The notes under the pieces: generated by a model
Databases searched by the model: none
What the model saw: the letters and a program-made list of their open reading frames with translations, nothing else
What the model was told of the DNA's origin: nothing
Position numbers and translations under genes: made by a program
DNA from: an uncultured Bacteroides sp.
GTDB lineage: Bacteria; Bacteroidota; Bacteroidia; Chitinophagales; Chitinophagaceae
Assembly: GCA_902168085.1 (NCBI GenBank)
Contig: CABHOP010000039.1
Span: 1-64,000 of the forward strand
Direction of reading: 5' to 3'
DNA: 64,000 bases
Shown: positions 35,598 to 43,312 of the stretch, one piece after another
Numbering within the stretch: the first letter of the stretch is position 1
Layout: each line of letters begins with the position of its first letter

Positions 35598-36482
35598 ATG
35601 ATGCTACGTATATTTTGCTTCCTAACATCTTTATATTTTCTTTCAGGGCCGGGGCTATATGCACAGCCCTATAAAAGTGTACTCGATGGCGGGCATACAT
35701 CCTGGAGCCTGCGCATAGCATCTATAGAAACGGGTAACGCTACGCATAGCATAGTGGGCGATACGGTCATTGATGATAAGCCATACAAACTACTGTTTCA
35801 CGATTTTCCCAATCACACCGTACAAGGCTTTCTGCGGGAAGATATGGCTACGGGGAAAGTATGGTACCGCAGTGCTACCGGCAAAAGCGATGAATTACTG
35901 GTAATGGACTTATCGCTGAAGCAAGGAGATAGTTTTAATATCGGCAACCCTGCAATAGGAAAGATATATGTAGACAGCATATATACACAAGACAGCAGGA
36001 AACACATCCGCTTCAACTATGTGTATGCACAAACGGAAAAGAATACGTTTAAATTTACCTTTATAGAAGGCGTAGGCACCAGCTATGGCCTTGCATATAA
36101 AGACCCACTGTATAACTATAACCAATACCTCTTCTGTGCATTTAAAGACCATAACAAAATATATGGCACACCTTTCAACAGCATGCTATTCAGCGGCGAC
36201 TGCTACTCCACCCTTTCCATAGCCGATGTACAGAAGGCTGCATCTAAAGACATCTTTGTGTATCCTGATATAGACCGTAACATACTACGCATTACGATTC
36301 CCGGAAATGATAAAATATATCCGTACCGGGTTGTGAACACTGCAGGACAAATAGTACTGAAGGGTAACTGTTTACCCAGTATTCAGCAGGATATAGACAT
36401 AGCAAACCTTCTGCCGGGTACCTACCTTTTTTATATGGTGCACAATCATAAAAAGATAGCCATCAAGCGCTTTGCCAAGTAG
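35598..36482 (+). CDS. Secreted protein with T9SS type A sorting domain
   Basis: 294 residues. Signal peptide MMLRIFCFLTSLYFLSGPGLYAQ (second ATG at 35601 equally possible). The body, with DGGHTSWSLRIASIE and GYTGIGDTVIDDKPYKLLFHDF-like strands, resembles secreted beta-sheet proteins of Bacteroidota whose role is unknown; residues about 40-200 alternate short strands. The C-terminal 75 residues (DIFVYPDIDRNILRITIPG, YRVVNTAGQIVLKG, LLPGTYLFYMVHNHKKIAIKRF) follow the type A sorting pattern, though the usual YPNP reads YPDI. It stands alone downstream of the sensor kinase with a 58-base gap, and could belong to that transcript. Confidence 0.75.
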   Translation: MMLRIFCFLTSLYFLSGPGLYAQPYKSVLDGGHTSWSLRIASIETGNATHSIVGDTVIDDKPYKLLFHDFPNHTVQGFLREDMATGKVWYRSATGKSDELLVMDLSLKQGDSFNIGNPAIGKIYVDSIYTQDSRKHIRFNYVYAQTEKNTFKFTFIEGVGTSYGLAYKDPLYNYNQYLFCAFKDHNKIYGTPFNSMLFSGDCYSTLSIADVQKAASKDIFVYPDIDRNILRITIPGNDKIYPYRVVNTAGQIVLKGNCLPSIQQDIDIANLLPGTYLFYMVHNHKKIAIKRFAK

Positions 36483-36493
36483 CTTTTATGTAT

Positions 36494-36561
36494 TGTCGCA
36501 ATAGCACCTTCTTTTTGCCAAACTAACACCCCGTCTGTAAGGTGTGGGCGCTATACTTTTG
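36494..36561 (+). promoter_or_regulatory. Promoter region of the VOC gene with shared upstream box
   Basis: TGTCGCAATAGCACC (36494-36508) and ACACCCC (36526-36532) repeat the signature found upstream of the DHFR-fold gene (1431-1446 and 1410-1415). A perfect -7 element TACTTTTG lies at 36554-36561, 41 bases before the ATG. Confidence 0.45.
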
Positions 36562-36602
36562 TATGCATAAACAAATAACAATAGAAACTAAAAAGCAACA
36601 CT

Positions 36603-37037
36603 ATGGCAAAGCAAATTTTTGTAAACCTTCCGGTGAAAAACCTGAATAAGTCTGTAGAATTTTTCACAAAACTGGGATACGAATTCAACCCACAGTTTAC
36701 GGATGAAAATGCTACTTGTATGATCATTGGCGAAAACATCTTCGCTATGCTGCTGGTAGAAAAATTCTTCCAGACATTTACCAGCAAACAGATAGCAGAT
36801 GCACACAAAACAGCAGAAGTATTACTGTGCGTATCTGAAGACAGCCGCGATGCAGTAAATGCACACGTAGATAAAGCGCTGGCAGCAGGTGGCACGATAG
36901 CCAACCAACCACAAGACCATGGCTGGATGTATAGCCGCAGCTATAGCGACCTGGATGGCCATATATGGGAAGTAATGTATGGCGATATGGAAGAGCTGAA
37001 CCGCATGATGGCAGCACAAGGTGCCCAAACAGCGTAA
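36603..37037 (+). CDS. VOC-superfamily protein (glyoxalase/bleomycin resistance fold)
   Basis: 144 residues, one vicinal oxygen chelate domain pair: KQIFVNLPVKNLNKSVEFFTKLGYEFNPQF at the N-terminus and the C-terminal DHGWMYSRSYSDLDGHIWEVMYGD, where His and Glu lie in the expected metal-side strand. Proteins of this subclass are common in soil Bacteroidota; ligand and reaction are unknown. Its upstream region carries the same TGTCGCAATA box as the DHFR-fold gene at 775-1338, suggesting shared control. It has its own promoter and the hairpin at 37090-37112 follows it. Confidence 0.85.
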   Translation: MAKQIFVNLPVKNLNKSVEFFTKLGYEFNPQFTDENATCMIIGENIFAMLLVEKFFQTFTSKQIADAHKTAEVLLCVSEDSRDAVNAHVDKALAAGGTIANQPQDHGWMYSRSYSDLDGHIWEVMYGDMEELNRMMAAQGAQTA

Positions 37038-37089
37038 ACAATAAAATTCAATAATAACAAACCAGAAAAATCAGAACGAAGAATGAGCA

Positions 37090-37120
37090 GTACCCGCGTG
37101 CATCGCGGGTACTTGTATTT
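37090..37120 (+). terminator. Hairpin terminator after the VOC gene
   Basis: GTACCCGCG (37090-37098) and CGCGGGTAC (37104-37112) form a 9-bp GC-rich stem with a 5-base loop, followed by TTGTATTT. Confidence 0.7.
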
Positions 37121-37147
37121 ATAGATATATACACTTTATCTTTAAGC

Positions 37148-37738
37148 ATGTCTTCATTACCCGATTTTACAATTGGACATACAGGACGTATTTCCAACGC
37201 TTTTACCAATAAAGGTATTCGCACATTTCACGATGCCATAACATTTATACAGGCACTACCGTATAAAAGAAACAGCAATAAAGATGACCTGGCTACTGTT
37301 ATAAGCGATGCCTGTGGCACATGTGGCACCAAACATGCTATACTAAAAGCATTGGCAGATGAAAACGGTTTGCAGGGCATAGACCTTATTATGGGTATAT
37401 ATCGCATGCATGATACTAATACCCGCGGTGTAGGCAATACCTTACAGCACCATGGACTAAACTATATACCTGAAGCCCATAATTACCTTGTATATAATGG
37501 TGAGCGATATGATTTCACTTCATCCCATTCAAATCCTTCCAACATATTTGCAGAGCTGCTGGAAGAAACAATCATTGCTCCTGATCAAATAACTGCCTTC
37601 AAAGTAAACCACCATAAAAACTTCTTACGACAGTGGCTGGCAGATCATCCTGAACATACATACACACTGGATGAATTATGGGCGATACGGGAACAATGTA
37701 TAGCCGACCTTGCCGCTTATCGCGCTACAAAGTCTTGA
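37148..37738 (+). CDS. Putative transglutaminase-like protein
   Basis: 196 residues, cytoplasmic by sequence. ISDACGTCGTKHAIL (about 56-70) and AHNYLVYNGERYDFTSS (about 115-131) give a Cys, His and Asp in the order and sequence context of the transglutaminase-like catalytic triad, with the Cys at the head of a helix. The His-Asp segments fit well, but the intervening sequence is not one I recognise as a named family, so enzymatic activity is an inference. It is followed directly by the convergent cytochrome gene, overlapping it by 14 bases. TATCTTTA at 37137-37144, just before the ATG, is a near-consensus -7 element, so the transcript leader may be very short. Confidence 0.6.
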   Translation: MSSLPDFTIGHTGRISNAFTNKGIRTFHDAITFIQALPYKRNSNKDDLATVISDACGTCGTKHAILKALADENGLQGIDLIMGIYRMHDTNTRGVGNTLQHHGLNYIPEAHNYLVYNGERYDFTSSHSNPSNIFAELLEETIIAPDQITAFKVNHHKNFLRQWLADHPEHTYTLDELWAIREQCIADLAAYRATKS

Positions 37739-39086
37739 GATATTCTATAACAGCAGTACGTTCGTCATCCGTTAATGCATCCCCAAAATAGTGGCCTGCA
37801 TTGCTATAGCCCCTGAGTGTAGTATTGTAGGTTTGCTTTCTGATAGCTGTATCATGCTTCGTATAGGTGACACCTATGCTATTGTAATCATAGCTCCATG
37901 TGCGGCTCCAATACACAGGGCGCAGCTTGCTGTTCAATAATGCTTCCAGTGTTGGCACCGAGCCATTGTGCAGGTATGGTGCCGTTATCCATACACCATC
38001 CAGCGGCGGTGCCAGGTAACCATTGAAGGGTACGATGTATGGTGCATTAGCCCCCTGTGCAAACCAACTACGTTTGAACCACTCTATAAAAGGTGCACTG
38101 TTTTGCACACCCTGGCATAATGCAGAATCGGTTTGTATGATAGACAATGGCACTAACAGGTTAGGATACTTGCCATCTGCCCCATATGTGCCGTGGCAGC
38201 CACTGCAATTGTTATTGAATACCACCCTGCCCGTCTCTGCTTTCTGTGCATCTATTTCTTTAGGATATTTTGGCGGCTCTATGCTGCGTATATAAGCCAG
38301 CACATCGCCAAAGTGGCTGCTCACCTCTCGTGCCTCAGCGCTATCTGTAACTGTCAGCAGGTTGCTAAGCATCAGGTATTTCCCAAAATCGCCCCGGGCA
38401 AAGCCATTATAAAACATGGCGTTCTTTTTCTTCATCATCCACCATGCGGGCACGTCGGTAGGTATTACTTCTTCGGGTATTGGCAGCAAGGGGGTATCAC
38501 TCCACTTAAGGGTTTGTGCATCCCTGTGAGATACTAATGTGATAGCCAACTTATCGGCTGCATTCACGCCACGCACCTCTGTTTCTATTTTGGGAAACAC
38601 CGTAGCAAACGATTTTAGAAATGGCTTAGCTGCCGCATACTGTCGCGGGGCGGCTATCTGCAGCATACGCATCTGTGCGCTGAAATCCATACTACCGGCA
38701 TTGCTGAAATCCAGCATTGTATTACCCAGCCCTATTACCAGTTGCCCGTCAAATACCTGTGCATGGCACTGCAGGCAGGTAGGTATCACCATATGCACGC
38801 CATCTTTTTCTATCACATTATAAGCATGGCTTACAGTGGCATTCTTACCGGTGCGGTTCAACCTATTGGCTGTGTTCTTGCCATTGGCCATCAGGAAAAA
38901 CCGATACGGTGCACCACTTTTCAGGAAATCGCCGGTGGTAAGATATTCATATCCCCTTGCGGCATCTCCGGCCTGCTGTGCATCGGCAGGGATGGGCAAT
39001 AGCATGGTTTCGAGCGTAGCATTATCGCTAACGGCAAATAATGCAGTAGATACCAGCAATGAAAGGATAACAAATAGCTTTTTCAC
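37725..39086 (-). CDS. Di-haem c-type cytochrome, peroxidase/RoxA-like
   Basis: 453 residues from a GTG start at 39086, chosen because it begins the signal peptide MKKLFVILSLLVSTALFAVS (GTG read as Met); the ATG at 39140 would add 18 residues without signal character. Two haem sites CLQCH (about 121-125) and CSGCH (about 310-314) are visible. The segment NGYLAPPLDGVWITAPYLHNGSVPTLEALL near 370-400 is the typical distal part of the cytochrome c peroxidase/RoxA-type family, so an exported electron-transfer or oxidative enzyme is expected; the substrate is unknown. It overlaps the end of the transglutaminase-like gene by 14 bases in the opposite direction. Confidence 0.88.
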   Translation of the reverse strand: MKKLFVILSLLVSTALFAVSDNATLETMLLPIPADAQQAGDAARGYEYLTTGDFLKSGAPYRFFLMANGKNTANRLNRTGKNATVSHAYNVIEKDGVHMVIPTCLQCHAQVFDGQLVIGLGNTMLDFSNAGSMDFSAQMRMLQIAAPRQYAAAKPFLKSFATVFPKIETEVRGVNAADKLAITLVSHRDAQTLKWSDTPLLPIPEEVIPTDVPAWWMMKKKNAMFYNGFARGDFGKYLMLSNLLTVTDSAEAREVSSHFGDVLAYIRSIEPPKYPKEIDAQKAETGRVVFNNNCSGCHGTYGADGKYPNLLVPLSIIQTDSALCQGVQNSAPFIEWFKRSWFAQGANAPYIVPFNGYLAPPLDGVWITAPYLHNGSVPTLEALLNSKLRPVYWSRTWSYDYNSIGVTYTKHDTAIRKQTYNTTLRGYSNAGHYFGDALTDDERTAVIEYLKTL

Positions 39087-39267
39087 TTTTTCAGGGGGTG
39101 ATGGAGGATTATACCATCGTTTCGTATAACAAATATACATGCATGTTTATTGCCTGCATTGGCAATTATACAAATAGAATAAACAGGTATGTAACACACC
39201 CTACCTTGGTTATAATCGCTACAGTAAAGGGTTTGAGTATTTCATTCACAAACCGTTAATAAATAGA

Positions 39268-39320
39268 TTGTTAACCGTTAACTAAAACCGTGTTAACCGG
39301 TTCTAAACGACCCGTTAAGG
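39268..39320. repeat. Cluster of GTTAAC boxes
   Basis: GTTAAC occurs at 39270-39275, 39277-39282 and 39292-39297, with related CCGTTAA words at 39253 and 39312. A cluster of three GTTAAC also lies upstream of the DHFR-fold gene (1463-1506). Confidence 0.5.
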
Positions 39321-39332
39321 AATCGATATTTC

Positions 39333-39369
39333 TTGGAGAAGGGGGTGTCTTGCCCCCATCTTTGTATCA
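39333..39369 (+). promoter_or_regulatory. Probable promoter of the 33-aa microprotein gene
   Basis: TTG at 39333-39335 and CATCTTTG at 39357-39364 are 21 bases apart. The 16-mer CCCCATCTTTGTATCA (39354-39369) is identical to the minus-strand sequence at 1390-1375. A GGGGG/CCCCC hairpin (39341-39357) lies in the spacer. Confidence 0.5.
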
Positions 39370-39430
39370 TCAAAGCAAGAAATAAAAAACACAAACACAC
39401 TCAAAACAAAAAACACAAAACACACAGGAC

Positions 39431-39532
39431 ATGCAACACACTATCATCAACGCACGTAAAACCGAAGCAACCCAGAAAATAGTATTGTTCGTTTCAATAC
39501 TTGCATGCCTGGTTATATCTGTAAACCTGTAA
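39431..39532 (+). CDS. Small single-span membrane microprotein, 33 aa
   Basis: 33 residues (MQHTIINARKTEATQKIVLF then VSILACLVISVNL), with a polar, slightly basic first half and a hydrophobic helix at about residues 17-33. A candidate promoter lies about 70 bases upstream and a terminator follows 28 bases after the stop, so the unit promoter-gene-terminator is complete. It is too short for standard ORF finders. The coding assignment is based on this context; the start region after an A/C-rich leader has no strong RBS, as is usual in the phylum. No family is recognised. It may be a membrane-associated regulator or a noncoding RNA with chance coding. Confidence 0.45.
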   Translation: MQHTIINARKTEATQKIVLFVSILACLVISVNL

Positions 39533-39559
39533 GATTTTTACCCCGGCCCCCCACAAAAC

Positions 39560-39598
39560 AACCGGGTTAAGCACCCGTAAGTCCTTTACCCGGTTTTT
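39560..39598 (+). terminator. Intrinsic terminator after the microprotein gene
   Basis: AACCGGGT (39560-39567) and ACCCGGTT (39588-39595) form an 8-bp stem over a 20-base loop and run into TTTTTAG. Confidence 0.6.
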
Positions 39599-39631
39599 AG
39601 TTAGCTCTCTCTTATCCTCTATATGTAACAT

Positions 39632-39660
39632 AGCCCCGTATCTACGGGGCTTTATCTTTT
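39632..39660 (+). terminator. Second intrinsic terminator
   Basis: AGCCCCGTA (39632-39640) pairs with TACGGGGCT (39643-39651), followed by TTATCTTTT. It lies between the first terminator and the thioredoxin gene. Confidence 0.75.
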
Positions 39661-39794
39661 TACGCAAAAAAAGCCAGGCATCGACATACCCGGCTCTTAT
39701 TCACATAAATGATAAGGAATAAACTAAACCACTCTTTGAGGATAAAACATCGTACCAAGCACGGTTTTTGTGTAGCTTAGTAAAAACAAAGATT

Positions 39795-40094
39795 ATGGCG
39801 ACTCGTTTTTCCGACCTTATTAATAGCGATAAGCCTGTGCTGGTAGATTTTTCTGCGGAATGGTGCGGCCCCTGCAAGATGATGGCGCCCATACTGCAGG
39901 AACTGAAGGGTAAAGTGGGTGATAAAGCCACTATCATAAAAATAGATGTGGACCAGAACCCTGCTGCTGCCAATGCCTACCAGATACAGGGCGTGCCTAC
40001 GCTGATACTATTCAGGAACGGGCAGGTGAAATGGCGGCAGAGCGGCGTAGTACCCGCCCATATGCTGGAGCAGGTGATACAGCAATATGCATGA
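39795..40094 (+). CDS. trxA: Thioredoxin
   Basis: 99 residues from ATG 39795; the frame is open from 39768 but the family starts at MATRFSDLI. Active site WCGPCK with Cys24 and Cys27, conserved D ([18 protein letters not shown]), and the cis-Pro loop [12 protein letters not shown]. Cytoplasmic disulfide reductant, no signal peptide. It ends exactly one base before the convergent polyprenyl synthase gene, so its transcript must run into the 3' end of that gene. Confident family call; several thioredoxins may exist in the genome, so the symbol is provisional. Confidence 0.93.
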   Translation: MATRFSDLINSDKPVLVDFSAEWCGPCKMMAPILQELKGKVGDKATIIKIDVDQNPAAANAYQIQGVPTLILFRNGQVKWRQSGVVPAHMLEQVIQQYA

Positions 40095-41060
40095 CTAATG
40101 CTCGCGGCCTAATAAATACGTAGCGAGGTCGAACAATGGCTTTTTGCGTACACTGACTACGGCTGCTTCTTCCAGGCAGTGGAAGGCCATATCTGAATAA
40201 TGCTTTACGGCATCCCTGCATGCCTGGTCGGCACCGGTATTGCCAAACAGCGAGAGCATAGCAGGTACTTTGCTTTCATCATCGCGGGTAAGCAGTGTGC
40301 CGATAGCTGTATGTTGCAGGTGGTTGGCATTTTCCTGCGCTTTCAGTAACAAGTATGTTTTCTTATTGGCTTTGATATCACCCCCTGTTTGCTTGCCCGA
40401 TTTGCGCGGGTCGCCAAAAGCATCGAGGTAATCATCGTGTAGCTGGAAGGCGATGCCCAGGTTCTTACCAAACTCATATAGCTTGGCAGCCGTGCTTTCA
40501 CTGGCCCCACCCAGCAATGCGCCCATCTTCAGGCTGCAAGCCAGCAGTACCGATGTTTTAAGGGTTATCATTTCAATGTATTCCTCTATGGTCACATCAT
40601 CACGGTTCTCAAAGTCCATATCCAGCTGCTGGCCTTCGCATACTTCTATCGATGTTTTATTGAACAGGTGCAGTATCTGGGGCAGTGCTGTTTTGATACT
40701 CGCCAGGTGGTCGTATGCATAGATGGCCATCACATCGCCACACAGTATGCCGGAAGTAAGGCCGTTACGCTCGTGTATGGTGGTTTTGCCACGGCGTAGC
40801 GGGGCTTTATCCATTATATCATCGTGTATCAGCGTAAAGTTGTGAAACAGCTCTACCGCCATAGCCGCATGCCAGGCATCTTCATTTATATCGCCAAACA
40901 GCTCATTGCTCATCAGGCTGAGCACCGGGCGTACCCGCTTGCCACCAATGGTCATGAAATAACGGCAGGGTTCGTACAGCGTACCGGGCCTGTCGGGGAA
41001 AGGCATGGTATTATTCAGGCGTTCTTCAAAAAGCGTAACCAGTTCACTAAAGCTATGCAT
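40095..41060 (-). CDS. Polyprenyl synthetase (short-chain prenyl diphosphate synthase)
   Basis: 321 residues from ATG 41060; the frame opens at 41138, but that part runs into the palindromic repeat and the family starts at MHSFSELVTLFEERLN. First Asp-rich motif LIHDDIMDKAPLRRG (about 84-98), second motif FQLHDDYLDAFGDPRKSG (about 210-227), and the GGKRVRP segment near 45 bind the diphosphates. It condenses isopentenyl diphosphate onto allylic diphosphates. Phe five residues before the first motif (ELFHNFTLIHDD) suggests a short product (C15/C20), but chain length is an inference. Possible roles are quinone side-chain or carotenoid precursors. It abuts the convergent thioredoxin gene with no gap. 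Confidence 0.9.
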   Translation of the reverse strand: MHSFSELVTLFEERLNNTMPFPDRPGTLYEPCRYFMTIGGKRVRPVLSLMSNELFGDINEDAWHAAMAVELFHNFTLIHDDIMDKAPLRRGKTTIHERNGLTSGILCGDVMAIYAYDHLASIKTALPQILHLFNKTSIEVCEGQQLDMDFENRDDVTIEEYIEMITLKTSVLLACSLKMGALLGGASESTAAKLYEFGKNLGIAFQLHDDYLDAFGDPRKSGKQTGGDIKANKKTYLLLKAQENANHLQHTAIGTLLTRDDESKVPAMLSLFGNTGADQACRDAVKHYSDMAFHCLEEAAVVSVRKKPLFDLATYLLGREH

Positions 41061-41086
41061 ATGTATTGTATAGGAGCCCCTCCTAT

Positions 41087-41154
41087 CCTCCCCCAAGGGG
41101 AGGGACAAAAGACGGAAGGTTGAATTACCATCTTCCACCTCCCCTTGGGGGAGG
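41087..41154. repeat. Large inverted repeat, CCTCCCCCAAGGGGAGG family
   Basis: CCTCCCCCAAGGGGAGG (41087-41103) and its exact reverse complement (41138-41154) bracket 34 bases, so the 68-base unit can fold into a long hairpin. Each arm is itself almost palindromic. This GC-rich pattern has the look of a dispersed intergenic repeat. It lies between the polyprenyl synthase start and the RNase R end. Confidence 0.7.
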
Positions 41155-41167
41155 CCGGGTGGGACTA

Positions 41168-43219
41168 TTATTTTTTTCGTTGTGTTTTTGTCTTTGTTTT
41201 CCTGGGTGCGGTTTGTTTGGGGTTATTGCTATCCTGCCTTTTTTTAGCGGCTGCTTTCTTGCTGCCACGTTGTTCCGGCGTGCCTGTAAGGTGATAGTCT
41301 ATCTGCCTTTTTTCAAGGTTAGCGCTCATTACCTGCACCGTCACCTTAGCCCCTACGGCAAAACGGATACCGGTATAGCGGCCTACCAGTGCATACTCCC
41401 CTTCCAGCAGTTCAAAATCATCCACATCTTTCAGGTCTACCAGCGATACCATGCCCTCGCATTTGTGCTCTACCGTTTCTGCCCAGAAGCCAAAGCTGGC
41501 CACCCCACTTATCACGGCCTCAAACTCCTCGCCAATGTAATCCTGCATAAACTCTACCTGTTTATACTTATTACCTGCACGTTCGGCTTCCATAGCGCGG
41601 CGTTCCTGCTCGCTGCAGTGGCGGCATTGCTGCTCCAGCTGCTTGATGGGTTTTATCTCATCGTTCAGGCACTGTTCCAGCACACGGTGCACCAGCACAT
41701 CGGGATACCTGCGGATGGGCGATGTAAAGTGGCAGTAATCGGCAAAGCCCAGGCCATAGTGGCCAATGTTCTCTGTAGTATATACCGCCTTCGCCATCGT
41801 ACGGATGCCCAGGCTTTCCAGCACGTGCTGTTCGGGTTTGCCCTGCACCATTTGCAGCATCTCGTTGAAAGACTTTGCTATGCTTTGCGGACTGTTCATA
41901 TCGAACTTGTACCCAAACCGCGCCGCGAATGTACTGAATATTGCCAGTTTACTTTCATCGGGCACATCGTGCACACGGTACGGAAAAGGCACCGGTTTAT
42001 CTTTAAATGTAATATCTGATACATATTCGGCGACCGTACGGTTGGCCAACAGCATAAACTCTTCGATAAGCTGATGGGCTTCCTTGCTTTCTTTTACTAC
42101 GATGCCTATAGGTTTGCCCGTATCATCCAGCTTGAACCTTACTTCCTGCGATGAGAAGTTGATAGCGCCTTTTTTGAAACGCTGGCCACGCAGGGTTTGT
42201 GCCATTTCATTCAGCACCATGATAACGTCTTTATGGTCGCCATCCGCCCCTTCTATCATTTCCTGCACTTCTTCGTAGGTAAAACGGCGCACACTGCGTA
42301 TCACCGTCTTGCCCAGCCAGTAGTCTTTTATCTTGCCTTTCTTATCTATCTCGAAGATGGCAGAGAAGGTATATTTATCCTCGTTGGGACGAAGTGAGCA
42401 CAACTCGTTCGACAGCCTTTCGGGCAGCATGGGCGCTACCCTATCGGGCAGGTACACACTCGTAGCACGCATATAGGCTTCTTTATCCAGCTCACTGCCG
42501 GGTTCTATATAATGGCTTACATCGGCTATATGCACGCCTACTTCATACATACCATTTTTCAGTGGCTTGAAGGAGATGGCATCATCAAAGTCTTTGGCAT
42601 CTACAGGGTCTATGGTGATGGTGAGCGTACCGCGCATATCGCGGCGCTTTTTAGCTTCTTTGCTATCTACACCCTCAGGATAACGGGCGGCTTCTTCCAG
42701 CACCTCATCGGGAAAGTGCAGCGGGAAACCATTTTCTACCAATATGCCCTTCATGGCTATTTCATTGGCAGCCTCGTTGGTCAGGATGGCTATTACCTCG
42801 CCTACGGGGTTCTTCGCCTTGCCCGTCCACTCTACTATTTTAGCCATCACATGGTCGCCATGCCTGGCACCATTCAGCAGGTGCAGGGGAATGTATATAT
42901 CCACAGGCATCTTCTCGTTATCGGGCAGCATAAAGGCAAAGTGTTCCTTTACTTCCACCCTGCCGCTAAACTCGTTCTGCTTGCGTTTTATCACTTCTGT
43001 TATCACACCCTCGGGGCGGCTGCCAAACTTGCGGCCAAACTCCGGTATCTCCACCCGCACTTCATCGCCATTCAGCGCATTGCCCATATTATCGCGCTTT
43101 ATCAGCACATCTTTTTCCAGGCCTTCCACTATTACAAAGCCCATACCGCCGCGGGTAATTTCCAGCTTGCCGGTATAGCTGACCCTGCCTTTACCGTCTT
43201 TCTTTTTCTTCTTGCTCAT
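41168..43219 (-). CDS. rnr: Ribonuclease R
   Basis: 683 residues, a 3'-to-5' processive exoribonuclease that degrades structured RNA. It starts with a Lys-rich tail (MSKKKKKDGKGRVSYTGKLE), then two cold-shock/OB domains (about 14-170), and the RNB catalytic domain with TITIDPVDAKDFDDAIS (200-216), where the four Asp bind the metals. YFTSPIRRYPDVLVHR-type sequence (CHFTSPIRRYPD) lies near 500, and an S1 domain (GEEFEAVISGVASFGFWAE) follows at about 555-640. The C-terminal tail is again basic (AAAKKRQDSN). It is slightly shorter than E. coli RNase R, lacking part of the long basic end. Its mRNA end lies at the 41087-41154 palindrome, which may help stop transcription. Confidence 0.95.
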   Translation of the reverse strand: MSKKKKKDGKGRVSYTGKLEITRGGMGFVIVEGLEKDVLIKRDNMGNALNGDEVRVEIPEFGRKFGSRPEGVITEVIKRKQNEFSGRVEVKEHFAFMLPDNEKMPVDIYIPLHLLNGARHGDHVMAKIVEWTGKAKNPVGEVIAILTNEAANEIAMKGILVENGFPLHFPDEVLEEAARYPEGVDSKEAKKRRDMRGTLTITIDPVDAKDFDDAISFKPLKNGMYEVGVHIADVSHYIEPGSELDKEAYMRATSVYLPDRVAPMLPERLSNELCSLRPNEDKYTFSAIFEIDKKGKIKDYWLGKTVIRSVRRFTYEEVQEMIEGADGDHKDVIMVLNEMAQTLRGQRFKKGAINFSSQEVRFKLDDTGKPIGIVVKESKEAHQLIEEFMLLANRTVAEYVSDITFKDKPVPFPYRVHDVPDESKLAIFSTFAARFGYKFDMNSPQSIAKSFNEMLQMVQGKPEQHVLESLGIRTMAKAVYTTENIGHYGLGFADYCHFTSPIRRYPDVLVHRVLEQCLNDEIKPIKQLEQQCRHCSEQERRAMEAERAGNKYKQVEFMQDYIGEEFEAVISGVASFGFWAETVEHKCEGMVSLVDLKDVDDFELLEGEYALVGRYTGIRFAVGAKVTVQVMSANLEKRQIDYHLTGTPEQRGSKKAAAKKRQDSNNPKQTAPRKTKTKTQRKK

Positions 43220-43312
43220 GGTTATGTCAATTCTATTGTTAGTATAAAGATAGTTGTTTGTTATTTAGTGCCTTACGGATGATGTTATGTATATTTAAAC
43301 AATACTTATACT

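Noticed and set aside
41061-41138. 26-residue N-terminal extension of the prenyl synthase
   Set aside because: The extension is the translation of the palindromic repeat; the family sequence starts at the ATG at 41060.
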